This document shows, one piece after another, positions 1 through 10,112 of a stretch of 64,000 nt of DNA. The position numbers and the translations under genes were made by a program. The stretch comes from Streptomyces diacarni (GTDB taxonomy: Bacteria > Actinomycetota > Actinomycetes > Streptomycetales > Streptomycetaceae): positions 434,001-498,000 of the forward strand of contig NZ_QOIN01000047.1 of assembly GCF_003323715.1 (NCBI RefSeq), given 5' to 3'. A model generated the notes under the pieces. The model was not told the origin of the DNA, did not search any database, and saw only the letters and a list, made by a program, of their open reading frames with translations. The first letter of the stretch is position 1; each line of letters starts with the position of its first letter.

Positions 1-1
1 G

Positions 2-397
2 GCGCGCGGGATCCATCCGGCGATCCTCACCGACCGGGGGCTGGGCCCGGCGCTGTCGGCGGTCGCGGCGCGCTGCACCGTTCCGGTCGCGGTCACCGTG
101 GAGCTGCCGCAACGGCCTGCGGCCGCCATCGAGGGGATCGCCTACTTCACCGTCTCGGAGCTGCTGCAGAACATCAGCAAGCACAGCGGCGCGCGCCAGG
201 CGTCGGTGGAGATATGGCGCAGCGGTGAGCGGCTGCTCCTCCAGGTGGCGGACGACGGGCGAGGCGGTGCGTCGGTGGCGGGGGGTTCGGGGCTGGCCGG
301 GCTCGCCGACCGGTTGAGCGCGGTGGACGGGCTGCTGATGGTGCACTCGCCGGCCGGCGGCCCCACGACGGTGACGGCGGAGCTGCCCTGGCGGTGA
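2..397 (+). CDS. Sensor histidine kinase, C-terminal fragment (NarL/LiaS-type)
   Basis: The gene enters from the left edge and only about 131 C-terminal residues are visible. They form the ATP-binding (HATPase_c) part of a two-component sensor kinase: an N-box around ELLQNISKHSGA, the G1-like loop VADDGRGGA, and a glycine-rich GGSGLAGLADR stretch. The order HPAILTDRGLGPAL before the N-box is typical of HisKA_3 kinases that partner LuxR-type regulators. Its partner is the response regulator that starts about 230 bases downstream. The last codons (ELPWR, stop) lie within a 23-bp tandem repeat that continues past the stop. The sensor domain and phosphoacceptor histidine lie outside the window. 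Confidence 0.85.
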   Translation, partial: ARGIHPAILTDRGLGPALSAVAARCTVPVAVTVELPQRPAAAIEGIAYFTVSELLQNISKHSGARQASVEIWRSGERLLLQVADDGRGGASVAGGSGLAGLADRLSAVDGLLMVHSPAGGPTTVTAELPWR

Positions 398-481
398 CGG
401 CGGAGCCGCCCCGGCGGTGACAGTAGAGCTGCCCTGGCGGTGGCCGGGGAGCTGCCCTGGCGGCAGGGAGCTGCCCTGGCG
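371..481. repeat. 23-bp tandem repeat, about 4.8 copies, spanning a stop codon
   Basis: Units start at 371, 394, 417, 440 and 463 (the last one short). Each ends in a copy of GAGCTGCCCTGGCG with a few substitutions. The stop of the sensor kinase (395-397) falls at the start of the second unit. The unit length is not a multiple of three. No function is evident; it fills half of the kinase-regulator gap. Confidence 0.85.
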
Positions 482-627
482 GCGTGCCCGCGAGGGCGGG
501 GCGAGCAGGGCGAAAAGGGAAACGGAGCCCGCGATCTGGGATGCTGGGGGCGTCGCCGAGCCGGCGGCCGGGGGCGTGGGGGAAGGGCGTGGGGAGGAAC
601 GTGGGGGAGACCATCGGGGAGAACAGC

Positions 628-1299
628 GTGGAGCGCACGGTGCGCGTGGTGATCGCCGAGGATTCCGTTCTGCTGCGGGAGGGGCTGACGCGGCTGCTGA
701 CCGACCGGGGGCACGAGGTGGTGGCCGGCGTCTCGGACGGCGAAGCGCTCGTCACCGCGGTGGAGGAGCTGGCCGCGGCAGGGCGGGCACCCGATGTGGT
801 GGTCGCGGACGTGCGGATGCCGCCCACGCACACGGACGAGGGCGTGCGGGCCGCGGTCCGGCTGCGCGCGCGCCATCCGGGGCTTGGGGTGCTGGTGCTC
901 TCGCAGTACGTGGAGGAGCAGTACGCGACGGAGTTGCTGGCCGGGTCGAGCCGCGGGGTGGGCTATCTGCTCAAGGACCGGGTGGCGGACGTGCGGGAGT
1001 TCGTGGAGGCGGTCGCGCGGGTCGCGGACGGCGGCACCGCGCTGGATCCGGAGGTGGTGGCCCAGCTGCTGGGGCGCAGCCGCAGACAGGACGCGCTGGC
1101 CGGGTTGACGCCGCGGGAGCGTGAGGTGCTGGCCGCGATGGCCGAGGGGCGGACGAACGCGGCGATCGCGGGTGAGCTGGTGGTCAGCCCCGGGGCGGTC
1201 GAGAAGCACGTCAGCAACATCTTCGCGAAGCTGGGTCTGCCGCAGAGTGACGCGGATCACCGTCGGGTGCTGGCGGTGCTGCGCTACCTGGACTCCTAG
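628..1299 (+). CDS. LuxR/NarL-family two-component response regulator
   Basis: A 223-residue regulator with an N-terminal receiver domain and a C-terminal LuxR helix-turn-helix. The acidic pair is E11-D12 (VIAEDSV), the predicted phosphoacceptor is D61 in VVADVRMPP, and the conserved lysine lies in YLLKDRVAD. The DNA-binding domain starts at LTPREREVLAAMAEG and continues through the recognition helix (VEKHVSNIFAKLG). I chose GTG 628, preceded by GGGGAGA with 6-base spacing; an in-frame GTG at 601 just after GGGGAGGAAC is an alternative adding nine residues. It follows its kinase, as is usual for such pairs. The signal it answers cannot be read from this window. Confidence 0.9.
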   Translation: MERTVRVVIAEDSVLLREGLTRLLTDRGHEVVAGVSDGEALVTAVEELAAAGRAPDVVVADVRMPPTHTDEGVRAAVRLRARHPGLGVLVLSQYVEEQYATELLAGSSRGVGYLLKDRVADVREFVEAVARVADGGTALDPEVVAQLLGRSRRQDALAGLTPREREVLAAMAEGRTNAAIAGELVVSPGAVEKHVSNIFAKLGLPQSDADHRRVLAVLRYLDS

Positions 1300-1536
1300 G
1301 GTCCGGCGGCGGGCGTGCCTGCGCGAGGAGGTGCTTTCCCGCTGGTCGGAGCGGGTGGGAGGGCGGCAGGTGCGGGCGTGCCGGGGTGCGGCGCTGTCCA
1401 CGCGGAGGGCCCACGACGCCCGGATGCCCGCGCCCGTCTCACAAATGTGTCCACGATGGGAACAGCTGCGGGAAGGCAACCCTTAGCAACGTACGATGGC
1501 TGACGAGCCGCCGCCTTGAGGGAGGTCCGATCCACC

Positions 1537-3466
1537 GTGACCAGTCAGGTCGAAAGCCCAGCCGGGCCCCAGTCCGGCCCCGGAGGGGGCCAGGGCTTGG
1601 GACGGGACGCCGGCAGTAAAGAGGTCAGGCGCCTGGACCGGGTGATCATCCGGTTCGCCGGCGACTCCGGCGACGGCATGCAGCTCACCGGAGACCGCTT
1701 CACGTCGGAGACGGCCTCGTTCGGCAACGACTTGTCGACGCTGCCGAACTTCCCGGCGGAGATCCGCGCCCCCGCGGGCACGCTGCCGGGCGTCTCCAGC
1801 TTCCAGCTGCACTTCGCCGACCACGACATCCTCACGCCGGGTGACGCGCCCAACGTGCTGGTGGCGATGAACCCGGCCGCGTTGAAGGCGAACATCGCGG
1901 ACGTGCCGCGCGGCGCCGAGATCATCGTCAACACGGACGAGTTCACCAAGCGGGCGATGGCGAAGGTCGGCTACGCCGGCAGCCCGCTCGAGGACGGTTC
2001 GCTGGACGGCTACCGCGTGCACCAGGTGCCGCTGACGACGCTGACCGTCGAGGCGCTCAAGGGCTTCGAGCTGGGCCGCAAGGAGGCCGGGCGGTCGAAG
2101 AACATGTTCGCGCTCGGTCTGCTGTCGTGGATGTACCACAGGCCCACCGAGCAGACCGAGGCCTTCCTGCGGTCGAAGTTCGCGAAGAAGCCGGACATCG
2201 CCGAGGCGAATATCGGGGCGTTCCGCGCGGGGTGGAACTTCGGCGAGACGACGGAGGACTTCGCGGTCTCCTACGAGGTCGCGCCGGCCTCGTCCGCCTT
2301 TCCCCCGGGCACCTACCGCAACATCTCGGGAAACCTGGCCCTCTCCTACGGGCTGGTCGCCGCCTCCCAGCAGGCGGACCTGCCGCTGTTCCTGGGCTCG
2401 TACCCGATCACTCCGGCGTCCGACGTGCTGCACGAGCTGAGCAAGCACAAGAACTTCGGGGTGCGCTCCTTCCAGGCCGAGGACGAGATCGCGGGCATCG
2501 GCGCCGCGCTGGGTGCCGCGTTCGGCGGTTCGCTCGCGGTGACCACTACGTCGGGCCCGGGCGTGGCGCTCAAGTCGGAGACGATCGGGCTGGCCGTCTC
2601 GCTGGAACTGCCGATGCTGATCATCGACATCCAGCGCGGCGGTCCCTCCACGGGCCTGCCGACCAAGACGGAGCAGGCGGATCTGCTCCAGGCGATGTAC
2701 GGGCGCAACGGCGAGGCGCCGGTGCCGATCGTGGCGCCGTCCACCCCGGCCGACTGCTTCACGGCGGCGCTGGACGCGGCGCGCATCGCGCTCACCTACC
2801 GGACGCCGGTGTTCCTTCTCTCGGACGGCTACCTGGCCAACGGCTCCGAGCCGTGGCGGATCCCGGACGTGGACGACCTGCCCGACCTGCGCGTGCGGTT
2901 CGCCTCGGGCACCAACCACGAGCTGGACGACGGCACCGAGGTCTTCTGGCCCTACAAGCGCGATCCCCACACGCTGGCCCGGCCGTGGGCGGTGCCCGGC
3001 ACCCCCGGTCTCGAACACCGCATCGGCGGTATCGAGAAGCAGGACGGCACGGGCAACATCTCCTACGACCCGGCCAACCACGACTTCATGGTCCGCACCC
3101 GCCAGGCGAAGGTGGACGGCGTCGAGGTCCCCGACACGGAGGTCGACGACCCGAGCGGGGACGCGAAGCTGCTCGTCCTGGGCTGGGGTTCGACGTACGG
3201 GCCGATCACCGCCGCGGTGCGCCGGGTCAGGGCCGCCGGTGACGAGATCGCGCAGGCCCATCTGCGCCACCTCAACCCGTTCCCGCGGAATCTGAGCGAG
3301 GTGCTGGGGCGTTACGAGAAGGTCGTCATCCCGGAGATGAACCTGGGCCAGCTCGCCACCCTGATCCGCGCCAGGTATCTGGTCGACGCGCAGTCGTACA
3401 CGCAGGTGCGCGGTCTGCCGTTCAAGGCCGAGCAGCTCGCGACCGCACTCAAGGAGGCCCTCGCAC

Positions 3467-3474
<8 letters not shown>
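1537..3474 (+). CDS. korA: 2-oxoacid:ferredoxin oxidoreductase, alpha (gamma-alpha fused) subunit
   Basis: About 645 residues. The N-terminal third is the gamma-type domain (RFAGDSGDGMQLTG near residue 40) and the rest is the pyrimidine-binding alpha domain, with GSYPITPASDVLHEL near residue 287 and GPSTGLPTKTEQADL further on. With KorB it forms the cytosolic enzyme that decarboxylates a 2-oxoacid, most likely 2-oxoglutarate, with coenzyme A and reduces ferredoxin, an alternative to the lipoate-dependent dehydrogenase. GTG 1537 is preceded by GGGAGG at about 11 bases; an in-frame TTG at 1516 is less likely. The korB start overlaps the end by 8 bases, so translation is probably coupled. Substrate choice is inferred from the actinobacterial family. 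Confidence 0.93.
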
Positions 3475-4597
<1,123 letters not shown>

Positions 4598-4618
4598 GCC
4601 CACCCCGCTCCGCCTCCC

Positions 4619-4654
4619 GGCAGGGCCCGGCACCCCGCGGTGCCGGGCCCTGCC
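4619..4654 (+). terminator. Terminator after korAB
   Basis: Perfect 16-bp stem (GGCAGGGCCCGGCACC with its complement) around a 4-base CCGC loop, 22 bases after the korB stop. No U tract follows, which is common in Streptomyces. Confidence 0.8.
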
Positions 4655-4686
4655 GCGTCTCACCCGCCCCTCCGAGGACCGGCGGA

Positions 4687-4752
4687 ACCGACAGGACCGA
4701 CAGGACCGACAGGACCGACAGGACCGACAGGACCGACAGGACCGACAGGACC
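4687..4752. repeat. 9-bp tandem repeat, 7.3 perfect copies
   Basis: Seven identical copies of ACCGACAGG plus a three-base remnant, between the korAB terminator and rarD, about 90 bases before the rarD start codon. The copies show no divergence, which suggests recent slippage expansion. It may lie in or near the rarD promoter. Confidence 0.95.
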
Positions 4753-4844
4753 ATAATTCAGTACGGAAATGACAAGAAGGGAGCCCTCCGGCTACCTTCG
4801 AGAGGCCGACACACCACACCTGGACCAGAAGGCGGGGAGGGCTC

Positions 4845-5831
4845 ATGGGAGCACCGAGCGCGCAGCGCACAGGCCTGCTGTTCGGCTTCGCGGCGTACGG
4901 ACTGTGGGGGCTGCTCCCGCTGTACTGGCACGCCCTCGCCGACACCGGCGCAGGCGAGGTGCTCGCCCACCGCATGGTGTGGTCGCTGCCCACGGCCCTG
5001 GTGATCCTCGCGTTGCTGCGCCGCTGGTCGTGGGTGACGGCGCTGGTGCGGCAGCCCAAAACGCTCGGTCTGCTGGTGCTGGCGGCCACCGTGATCTCCG
5101 TCAACTGGGGACTGTTCATCTGGTCGGTCAGCGCCGACAAGGTCCTGGAGTCGTCCCTGGGCTACTTCATCAACCCGCTGGTCTCCATCGCCTTCGGCGT
5201 GCTGCTGCTGCGCGAGAGGCTGCGCGTCGCCCAGTGGGTCGCCGTCGGCATCGGCGCCCTCGCCGTCGTCGTGATGACCGCCGCCTACGGCAGGCTGCCG
5301 TGGGTCTCCCTCTGCCTGGCGTTCAGCTTCGCCACCTACGGCCTGATCAAGAAGCACATCAAACTCGAAGGGGTGGAGAGCTTCAGCGCCGAGACCGCCG
5401 TGCAGTTCCTGCCGGCCCTGGGCTTCCTGCTCTTCCTCGGCGCCCGCGGCGACTCCTCCTTCACCACGGAGGGCCTCGGCCACGCGCTGCTGCTGGCCTG
5501 CGCGGGCGTGGCCACCGCGCTGCCGCTCATCTTCTTCGGCAGCGCCGCCGTACGGCTGCCGCTCTCGACGATCGGCCTCTTGCAGTACCTCGCCCCGGCG
5601 TTCATGTTCGTCCTGGGCCTCACCGTCTTCCACGAGGAGATGCCGCCCGAGCGCTGGGCGGGCTTCGGCCTGGTGTGGGTGGCGCTGTGCCTGCTGACAT
5701 GGGACGCCCTGCGCAACGCCCACAAGGGCCGCGCCGCTCTGCGCGCCGCGGCGGCACGCGCCCGCGCACAGGGCGAGGAGGACGAGGAGAGCGCTACTCC
5801 CGCCGTCACGGAGGCGTCCCCGCACGCGTGA
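4845..5831 (+). CDS. rarD: RarD/EamA-family membrane transporter
   Basis: A 328-residue protein of about ten membrane helices, a member of the drug/metabolite transporter superfamily. The start is typical of RarD: RTGLLFGFAAYGLWGLLPLY, then VLAHRMVWSLP and a second EamA repeat with PLIFFGSAA and STIGLLQYLAPAFMF. ATG 4845 follows GGGGAGGG at 6 bases. The last 40 residues are a charged, Ala/Glu-rich cytoplasmic tail. The substrate of Streptomyces RarD proteins is not established; the old chloramphenicol-sensitivity name should not be taken as function. It stands alone, with the 9-bp repeat array upstream. Confidence 0.93.
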   Translation: MGAPSAQRTGLLFGFAAYGLWGLLPLYWHALADTGAGEVLAHRMVWSLPTALVILALLRRWSWVTALVRQPKTLGLLVLAATVISVNWGLFIWSVSADKVLESSLGYFINPLVSIAFGVLLLRERLRVAQWVAVGIGALAVVVMTAAYGRLPWVSLCLAFSFATYGLIKKHIKLEGVESFSAETAVQFLPALGFLLFLGARGDSSFTTEGLGHALLLACAGVATALPLIFFGSAAVRLPLSTIGLLQYLAPAFMFVLGLTVFHEEMPPERWAGFGLVWVALCLLTWDALRNAHKGRAALRAAAARARAQGEEDEESATPAVTEASPHA

Positions 5832-5958
5832 ACCGTCCCCGCTCCCCGTGGAGGCGGACCTGTGCCCGGGGGCAGGACAGGAGAACCGGGCGTTGTCAGA
5901 GCCGGCGGATAGAACTGAGCGACTGACAGTCCACCGCGATGCTCACGAGGTACCCCTG

Positions 5959-6951
5959 ATGCGTCCTGCCCTGCCCCTGCCTCCGGCCGATGGCGGTCCG
6001 CGAGTGTTCGGCATGCTGCTGCTGCGCACCCACCACGGCGACGACGACGCCTGGCGTGACGTGCTCTCCCGTATGGGCGCACTGCCTGGTCTCGTCGCGC
6101 CGCGCCCGCCGGGCGAGGCCCACGCGGTGGTGCGGGAGCCCATTCCCCGGCGCCTGGTCGTGGTGGACGACCGCGCCTGGCAGGGCACCACCGCGCAGGA
6201 GGTGGGCGAGGCCCTGGACGGCGGCGGGACGTGGATACCCGACCTGGTCCTGATGGCCGACGAGGGCACCACGGCCGACCCCCACCTGCGTCCGCTGCTG
6301 GCGTTCCGCGGCACCGACGGGGGCGCGTTCCGGATCACGCCCCGCCAAGCGGCCCTGACCCACCTGGTGCTGCACCGCCCGTACCAGGAATTCACCCTGG
6401 AGCGTTTCGAGGAGGAGGCCCCCGCCGGACCCGACGAGGACGAGACCGCGGCGGGCGAGGAGGACGACCTCCCCGATCCTGTGGGGACCTGCCTGGAGTC
6501 GCTGAACCCGCCACCGCGCTACGAACCCCCGACCCTGGCTCTGCCCCTGCTCACCCAGGAGAACTTCGGTCTGCTCGTGCGTACCGACTTCGCCGAGGAC
6601 GCCGCCTGGTCCTCGTTCCTGGACACCATCCACCGCCCGGGGCCCGGCTATGACGACCCCGTCGAGGACTTCAGCGACTGCGTCGACACCGTGGACGACC
6701 CGGCGTTCGAGGGCTGCAGCCCGGAGCAGCTCATGGCGCTGGTCCGCGACAGCGAGGACTCAGGGCAGATGACCGCAGACCTCGTTCTGATCGCCGACGG
6801 GGCCACCATGCGCGACCCCGGTCACCGCGTCCTGGCCGTGCCCCTGGAGGGACCCATCGGGCACGCCTTCCGGGTGATACCCGAGCAGGTCGGGAGCATG
6901 GTGAGCAATCTGGCGATCGGCAACATGAGCGTCGAGGACTTCATGGACTAG
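5959..6951 (+). CDS. Tandem DUF6924-like protein of unknown function
   Basis: About 330 residues from ATG 5959, with GAGG roughly ten bases upstream; the open frame extends to 5848 without a better start. The protein is two diverged copies of one domain. Copy 1 begins VFGMLLLRTHHGDDDAW and copy 2 begins FGLLVRTDFAEDAAWSSF; each runs through a vvDDpaf/vVDDraw segment and a PDLVLMADEGTT or ADLVLIADGATM core to an FRITP or FRVIPEQV end. An acidic linker (near residues 150-185) joins them. I recognise the pattern as the DUF6924 family, usually single-domain and found in Streptomyces with no known role. No signal peptide or membrane helix is visible. Its stop overlaps the convergent permease stop within CTAG. 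Confidence 0.72.
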   Translation: MRPALPLPPADGGPRVFGMLLLRTHHGDDDAWRDVLSRMGALPGLVAPRPPGEAHAVVREPIPRRLVVVDDRAWQGTTAQEVGEALDGGGTWIPDLVLMADEGTTADPHLRPLLAFRGTDGGAFRITPRQAALTHLVLHRPYQEFTLERFEEEAPAGPDEDETAAGEEDDLPDPVGTCLESLNPPPRYEPPTLALPLLTQENFGLLVRTDFAEDAAWSSFLDTIHRPGPGYDDPVEDFSDCVDTVDDPAFEGCSPEQLMALVRDSEDSGQMTADLVLIADGATMRDPGHRVLAVPLEGPIGHAFRVIPEQVGSMVSNLAIGNMSVEDFMD

Positions 6952-7844
6952 ACGGTGATGTCCCGGGCGCCGAACCTCGCCCAGGCGGCCGAGCCGAACA
7001 CGGCGGCGTACAGGGCCTGGAGGCCGAGGTTTTTGAGCAGGTCGTCCCAGTAGACGGGGTCTCTGAGCAGGTCGGCGAAGCTGAGCCAGTAGTGGGTGAA
7101 CAGGAACGGGTGGATCTCGTCCAGCTGCGGGATCGCGCCCAGGATCTGCACGGTGATCAGCAGGCCGACCGTCGCCGCCATGGCGGCGACGCCGCTGTTG
7201 GTGAGCGTCGAGATGAACAGGCCGAGCGCCGCGAGGCCGACGAGGCTGAGCGCGACCGTCACGGCGATGGCCGCGGCGCGCAACAGCCCTTCGCCGAAGG
7301 AGACGGAGGTGCCCGACAGCAGGGTGACCTGCCCGGTCGGGAAGAGGAGCGCTCCGGTCGCCAGCGCGAACACGGCGACCGTCGCCGTCGCGGCCAGGCA
7401 GAACGCCAGGACGGCTGAGAACTTCGCCAGCAGCAGCCGGGTGCGGCCCGCGGGGGCGACCAGCAGGTAGCGCAGGGTGCCCGCGCCGGCCTCGCCCGCC
7501 ACGGCGTCTCCCGCGATCACCCCGACGGTCATCGGCAGGAAGAACGGCAGGGTGGCGGCCAGGGCGGTGAAGACCAGGAACAGCCCGTTGCCGGTGACCT
7601 GGGAGAGGAAGGCGGGTCCTCCTTCGCCGCCGCCGATCGACCCGCCGTCGCCGGTCTCGATCTTCACCGCGATGCCGACGAGGACCGGTACGGCGGCCAG
7701 CACCGCCAGCAGTGCCAGGGTGCGCCAGCGCCGGAAGGTGACGGCCAGCTCGCTGCGGAAGAGCCCCAGTGTCCACACCGCACGGGCGGGCCGCGTCGGG
7801 GAGTGAGGCGCCAGGCCGCCGGTCGCCGTCTCAGCCTGCGACAT
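6948..7844 (-). CDS. ABC transporter permease (ABC-2 type)
   Basis: A 298-residue integral membrane protein with about six helices. A large non-cytoplasmic loop follows the first helix (VLVGIAVKIETGDGGS), as in ABC-2/NosY-type permeases. Further helices include FTALAATLPFFLPMTVGVIA and VALSLVGLAALGLFI. The segment GEAGAGTLRYLLVAPAGRTR is the usual cytoplasmic coupling region. The start overlaps the end of the ATPase gene by 14 bases, so the two are co-translated. Together they should export a substrate or act on membrane lipids or lipoproteins; the LolA-like gene ahead of them suggests an extracytoplasmic lipid or lipoprotein role, which is inference. Confidence 0.9.
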   Translation of the reverse strand: MSQAETATGGLAPHSPTRPARAVWTLGLFRSELAVTFRRWRTLALLAVLAAVPVLVGIAVKIETGDGGSIGGGEGGPAFLSQVTGNGLFLVFTALAATLPFFLPMTVGVIAGDAVAGEAGAGTLRYLLVAPAGRTRLLLAKFSAVLAFCLAATATVAVFALATGALLFPTGQVTLLSGTSVSFGEGLLRAAAIAVTVALSLVGLAALGLFISTLTNSGVAAMAATVGLLITVQILGAIPQLDEIHPFLFTHYWLSFADLLRDPVYWDDLLKNLGLQALYAAVFGSAAWARFGARDITV

Positions 7845-8796
7845 CGAAGCCCTCCCCGGTGAGCGAGACGAACACGTCTTCGAGCGAGGCGCGCCGCAGC
7901 CCGAATGAGCGGACGCGGACCCCGGCGCGCACCAGCGCCGCGTTGAGGTCCGCGAGATCGCGTGCGGGCGGCGGCTCGCCGCTGACCTCTTCCCCGTCGG
8001 TGACCAGGTCGGCCACGCCCGCCTCCTTGAGCACCCTGGCGGCCTCGCCGGGGTCTGGCGTGGTGACGGCCAGCCTGCCGCGTGCGCCCGCCGACATCTG
8101 CGCGACCGTGCCCTGGGTGACCAGGCGCCCCCGGTGCATCACGGCGGTGTGGGTGCAGACCTGCTCGATCTCGTCGAGCAGGTGCGAGGAGAGGAAGACG
8201 GTGATGCCGTCGTCGGCCAGCTCCCGTACCAGGGAGCGGATCTCCCGCATGCCCTGCGGGTCGAGGCCGTTGGTCGGCTCGTCCAGGACGAGCAGCTCGC
8301 GCGGCTGGAGCAGCGCGGCGGCCAGCCCCAGCCGCTGCTTCATGCCGAGCGAGTAGGCGCGCGCCTTCTTGGCGGCCGCGGCCGCCAGGCCCACCCGCTC
8401 CAGCGCCCGGTCGGCGCGTGCGGCGCGGGTGCGCGGGTCGGCGGTGGGGTCGGCCGCGTCGTAGCGCAGCAGGTTCTCCCGCCCGGTCAGGAAGCCGTAG
8501 AGCGCAGGACCCTCGATGAGGGCGCCCACGCGGGGCAGGACGCGCCGGGCCGAGCCCGGCATCGGCGCGCCGAGGACGTGGGCGGCGCCGTCGGTGGGTT
8601 CGATCAGGCCGAGCAGCATCCGGATGGTCGTCGTCTTGCCCGAGCCGTTGGGGCCCAGGAAGCCGAAGACGCTGCCGCGCGGCACGGACAGGTCGAGGCC
8701 TTCGACGGCGAGCTGACCGCCGCGGTAGCGCTTGGTGAGCCCCTGGGTGGAGATCACGGCGCCCTGCTCCTGATGTGCGGCGGTCGGCTCGCTCAT
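7831..8796 (-). CDS. ABC transporter ATP-binding protein
   Basis: A 321-residue ATPase. Walker A is GPNGSGKTT (48-56), the signature is YSLGMKQR (about 150, a variant of LSGGQ normal for this drug/ABC-2 class), and Walker B is LLVLDEPTNGLDP. The C-terminal 100 residues form the regulatory extension with the ASLEDVFVSLTG end seen in CcmA/DrrA-type ATPases. ATG 8796 has a GGGGGC ribosome site. It lies 56 bases after the LolA-like gene and overlaps the permease, so the three genes form a minus-strand operon. Confidence 0.93.
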   Translation of the reverse strand: MSEPTAAHQEQGAVISTQGLTKRYRGGQLAVEGLDLSVPRGSVFGFLGPNGSGKTTTIRMLLGLIEPTDGAAHVLGAPMPGSARRVLPRVGALIEGPALYGFLTGRENLLRYDAADPTADPRTRAARADRALERVGLAAAAAKKARAYSLGMKQRLGLAAALLQPRELLVLDEPTNGLDPQGMREIRSLVRELADDGITVFLSSHLLDEIEQVCTHTAVMHRGRLVTQGTVAQMSAGARGRLAVTTPDPGEAARVLKEAGVADLVTDGEEVSGEPPPARDLADLNAALVRAGVRVRSFGLRRASLEDVFVSLTGEGFDVAG

Positions 8797-8852
8797 GTGC
8801 CCCCTTCGCTGGTGCCGTCGCTTCGCGGATGGCCGTCGGCCGTCAGGACCGG

Positions 8853-10112
8853 TTACCGGGCCGCCTGGTTGGCGGCCTTCACGAGACCTTCCTTGGTGAC
8901 GGCTCCGACGTAGAGGTCGCCGTCGTCGGTCAGCAGGGCGTTGACCAGGCGGGTGCTGATGACCCTGCCGGTGCCGAAGTCGCCCTTGACCTCCTTCGTG
9001 AAGCCGTCCAGCAGCTTCTGGGCCTGCTCGCCGCTCCCGCCGCCGGGCTTTGCGCCCGCCGCGGGGCCGAGACCGCCCGGCATCCCGGTGTCGATCCTGG
9101 CGACCTTGGACCAGTCGCCGGCACCCTCGTTGACGATCTTCGCCCCGGAGAGCCCGGCCAGTCCCTCGGGCGCCTTCGGGGCGGAGCCCTGGTGCGGCTT
9201 CGCCTCGGTGACGTCGGCGCCCTTGGGCGGCGTGAAGCGGAAGTCGGCCGGGTCGGGCTTACCGAAGTCGATCTTGGTGTAGGCCATCTCGACGGCCGGC
9301 TCGTCGCCCTCCTTGGGGGTGAGGGTGAACTTCAGCGGCAGCCCCTTGTCGGCGTCGACGGCTATCCGGACGGACTCGACCGTGGACTCCGGCGCCCCCT
9401 TGGGCTTGATGACGAGCTGGTAGGCGTCGCGCCCCGCGACCTTCGCGGTGCCGTCGACCGTCACGGAGGTGGACGTGTCGACGGCCTTGAGCGCCTGCTT
9501 CGCGGCCTGCTGCGGGGTGAGCGACCCGGGCGTCGCACCGGAGGCCGGACCGGCCGCGTCGTCGCCCTTGCCCTTCTTGCCGTGCGCGCCCTTCGGCACC
9601 GTGGAGTGCCAGGCGGCGTTGGCCGCGCTGTCGTACGCCCACAGCTGGCGCCCGTTGTGGATGAGGCTGTACTCGCCGGTGGACTCCAGGACGGAGACGC
9701 GCTGCTTGTCGGGTCCTGCGGCGGCGAAGCGGAGGGTGTGCTCCCCGGAGGCGAGCTTCGTCAGCTCGGAGCCCGGGGAGACGTCGGGCTTCTCGCTCTT
9801 GTCGTTCTCGGCGCGGTCACCCGAGCCGTGCGGACCGCCGAAGCCGCCGCCCGAGCCGCCGTCAGAGCCGCCCGGCAGCGAGGGCAGACCCAGATCGGTG
9901 CTGACCTTCACCGTTCCGGACAGGTGTTCGACGTTGGCCTTGGTCATCTTGGCGACCAGCTCCTCCGCGCTGATCTTGGGCAGGTCGGGATCGCCAGAGC
10001 TGGCGAGCGCGGGCACCAGGCCGACGGTCGCGGCGGCCACCCCGGCGACCGCGACCGGCACGCCGTAGCGCACCATCCTGCGCCGGGAACTCCTCGGTTG
10101 GATCTGTGCCAT
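8853..10112 (-). CDS. Secreted LolA-like protein
   Basis: A 419-residue secreted or membrane-anchored protein. The N-terminus has twin arginines (RRRMVRYG) and a hydrophobic segment ending ALASSGDPD, a plausible signal peptide. Mature parts resemble the LolA/LppX-fold family of Streptomyces: ISAEELVAKMTKANVEHLSG at the start, GEYSLIHNGRQLWAYDS, RDAYQLVIKPK, IAVDADKGLPLKFTL, and KIDFGKPDPADFRFTPPKGA. Two Gly/Ser/Asp/Lys-rich inserts (about 60-90 and 190-210) are probably disordered. ATG 10112 has AGGA at 8 bases and GGAGG further upstream. As first gene of an operon with an ABC exporter it may carry or sense lipid at the outer face of the membrane. Function is inferred from fold family only. 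Confidence 0.78.
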   Translation of the reverse strand: MAQIQPRSSRRRMVRYGVPVAVAGVAAATVGLVPALASSGDPDLPKISAEELVAKMTKANVEHLSGTVKVSTDLGLPSLPGGSDGGSGGGFGGPHGSGDRAENDKSEKPDVSPGSELTKLASGEHTLRFAAAGPDKQRVSVLESTGEYSLIHNGRQLWAYDSAANAAWHSTVPKGAHGKKGKGDDAAGPASGATPGSLTPQQAAKQALKAVDTSTSVTVDGTAKVAGRDAYQLVIKPKGAPESTVESVRIAVDADKGLPLKFTLTPKEGDEPAVEMAYTKIDFGKPDPADFRFTPPKGADVTEAKPHQGSAPKAPEGLAGLSGAKIVNEGAGDWSKVARIDTGMPGGLGPAAGAKPGGGSGEQAQKLLDGFTKEVKGDFGTGRVISTRLVNALLTDDGDLYVGAVTKEGLVKAANQAAR

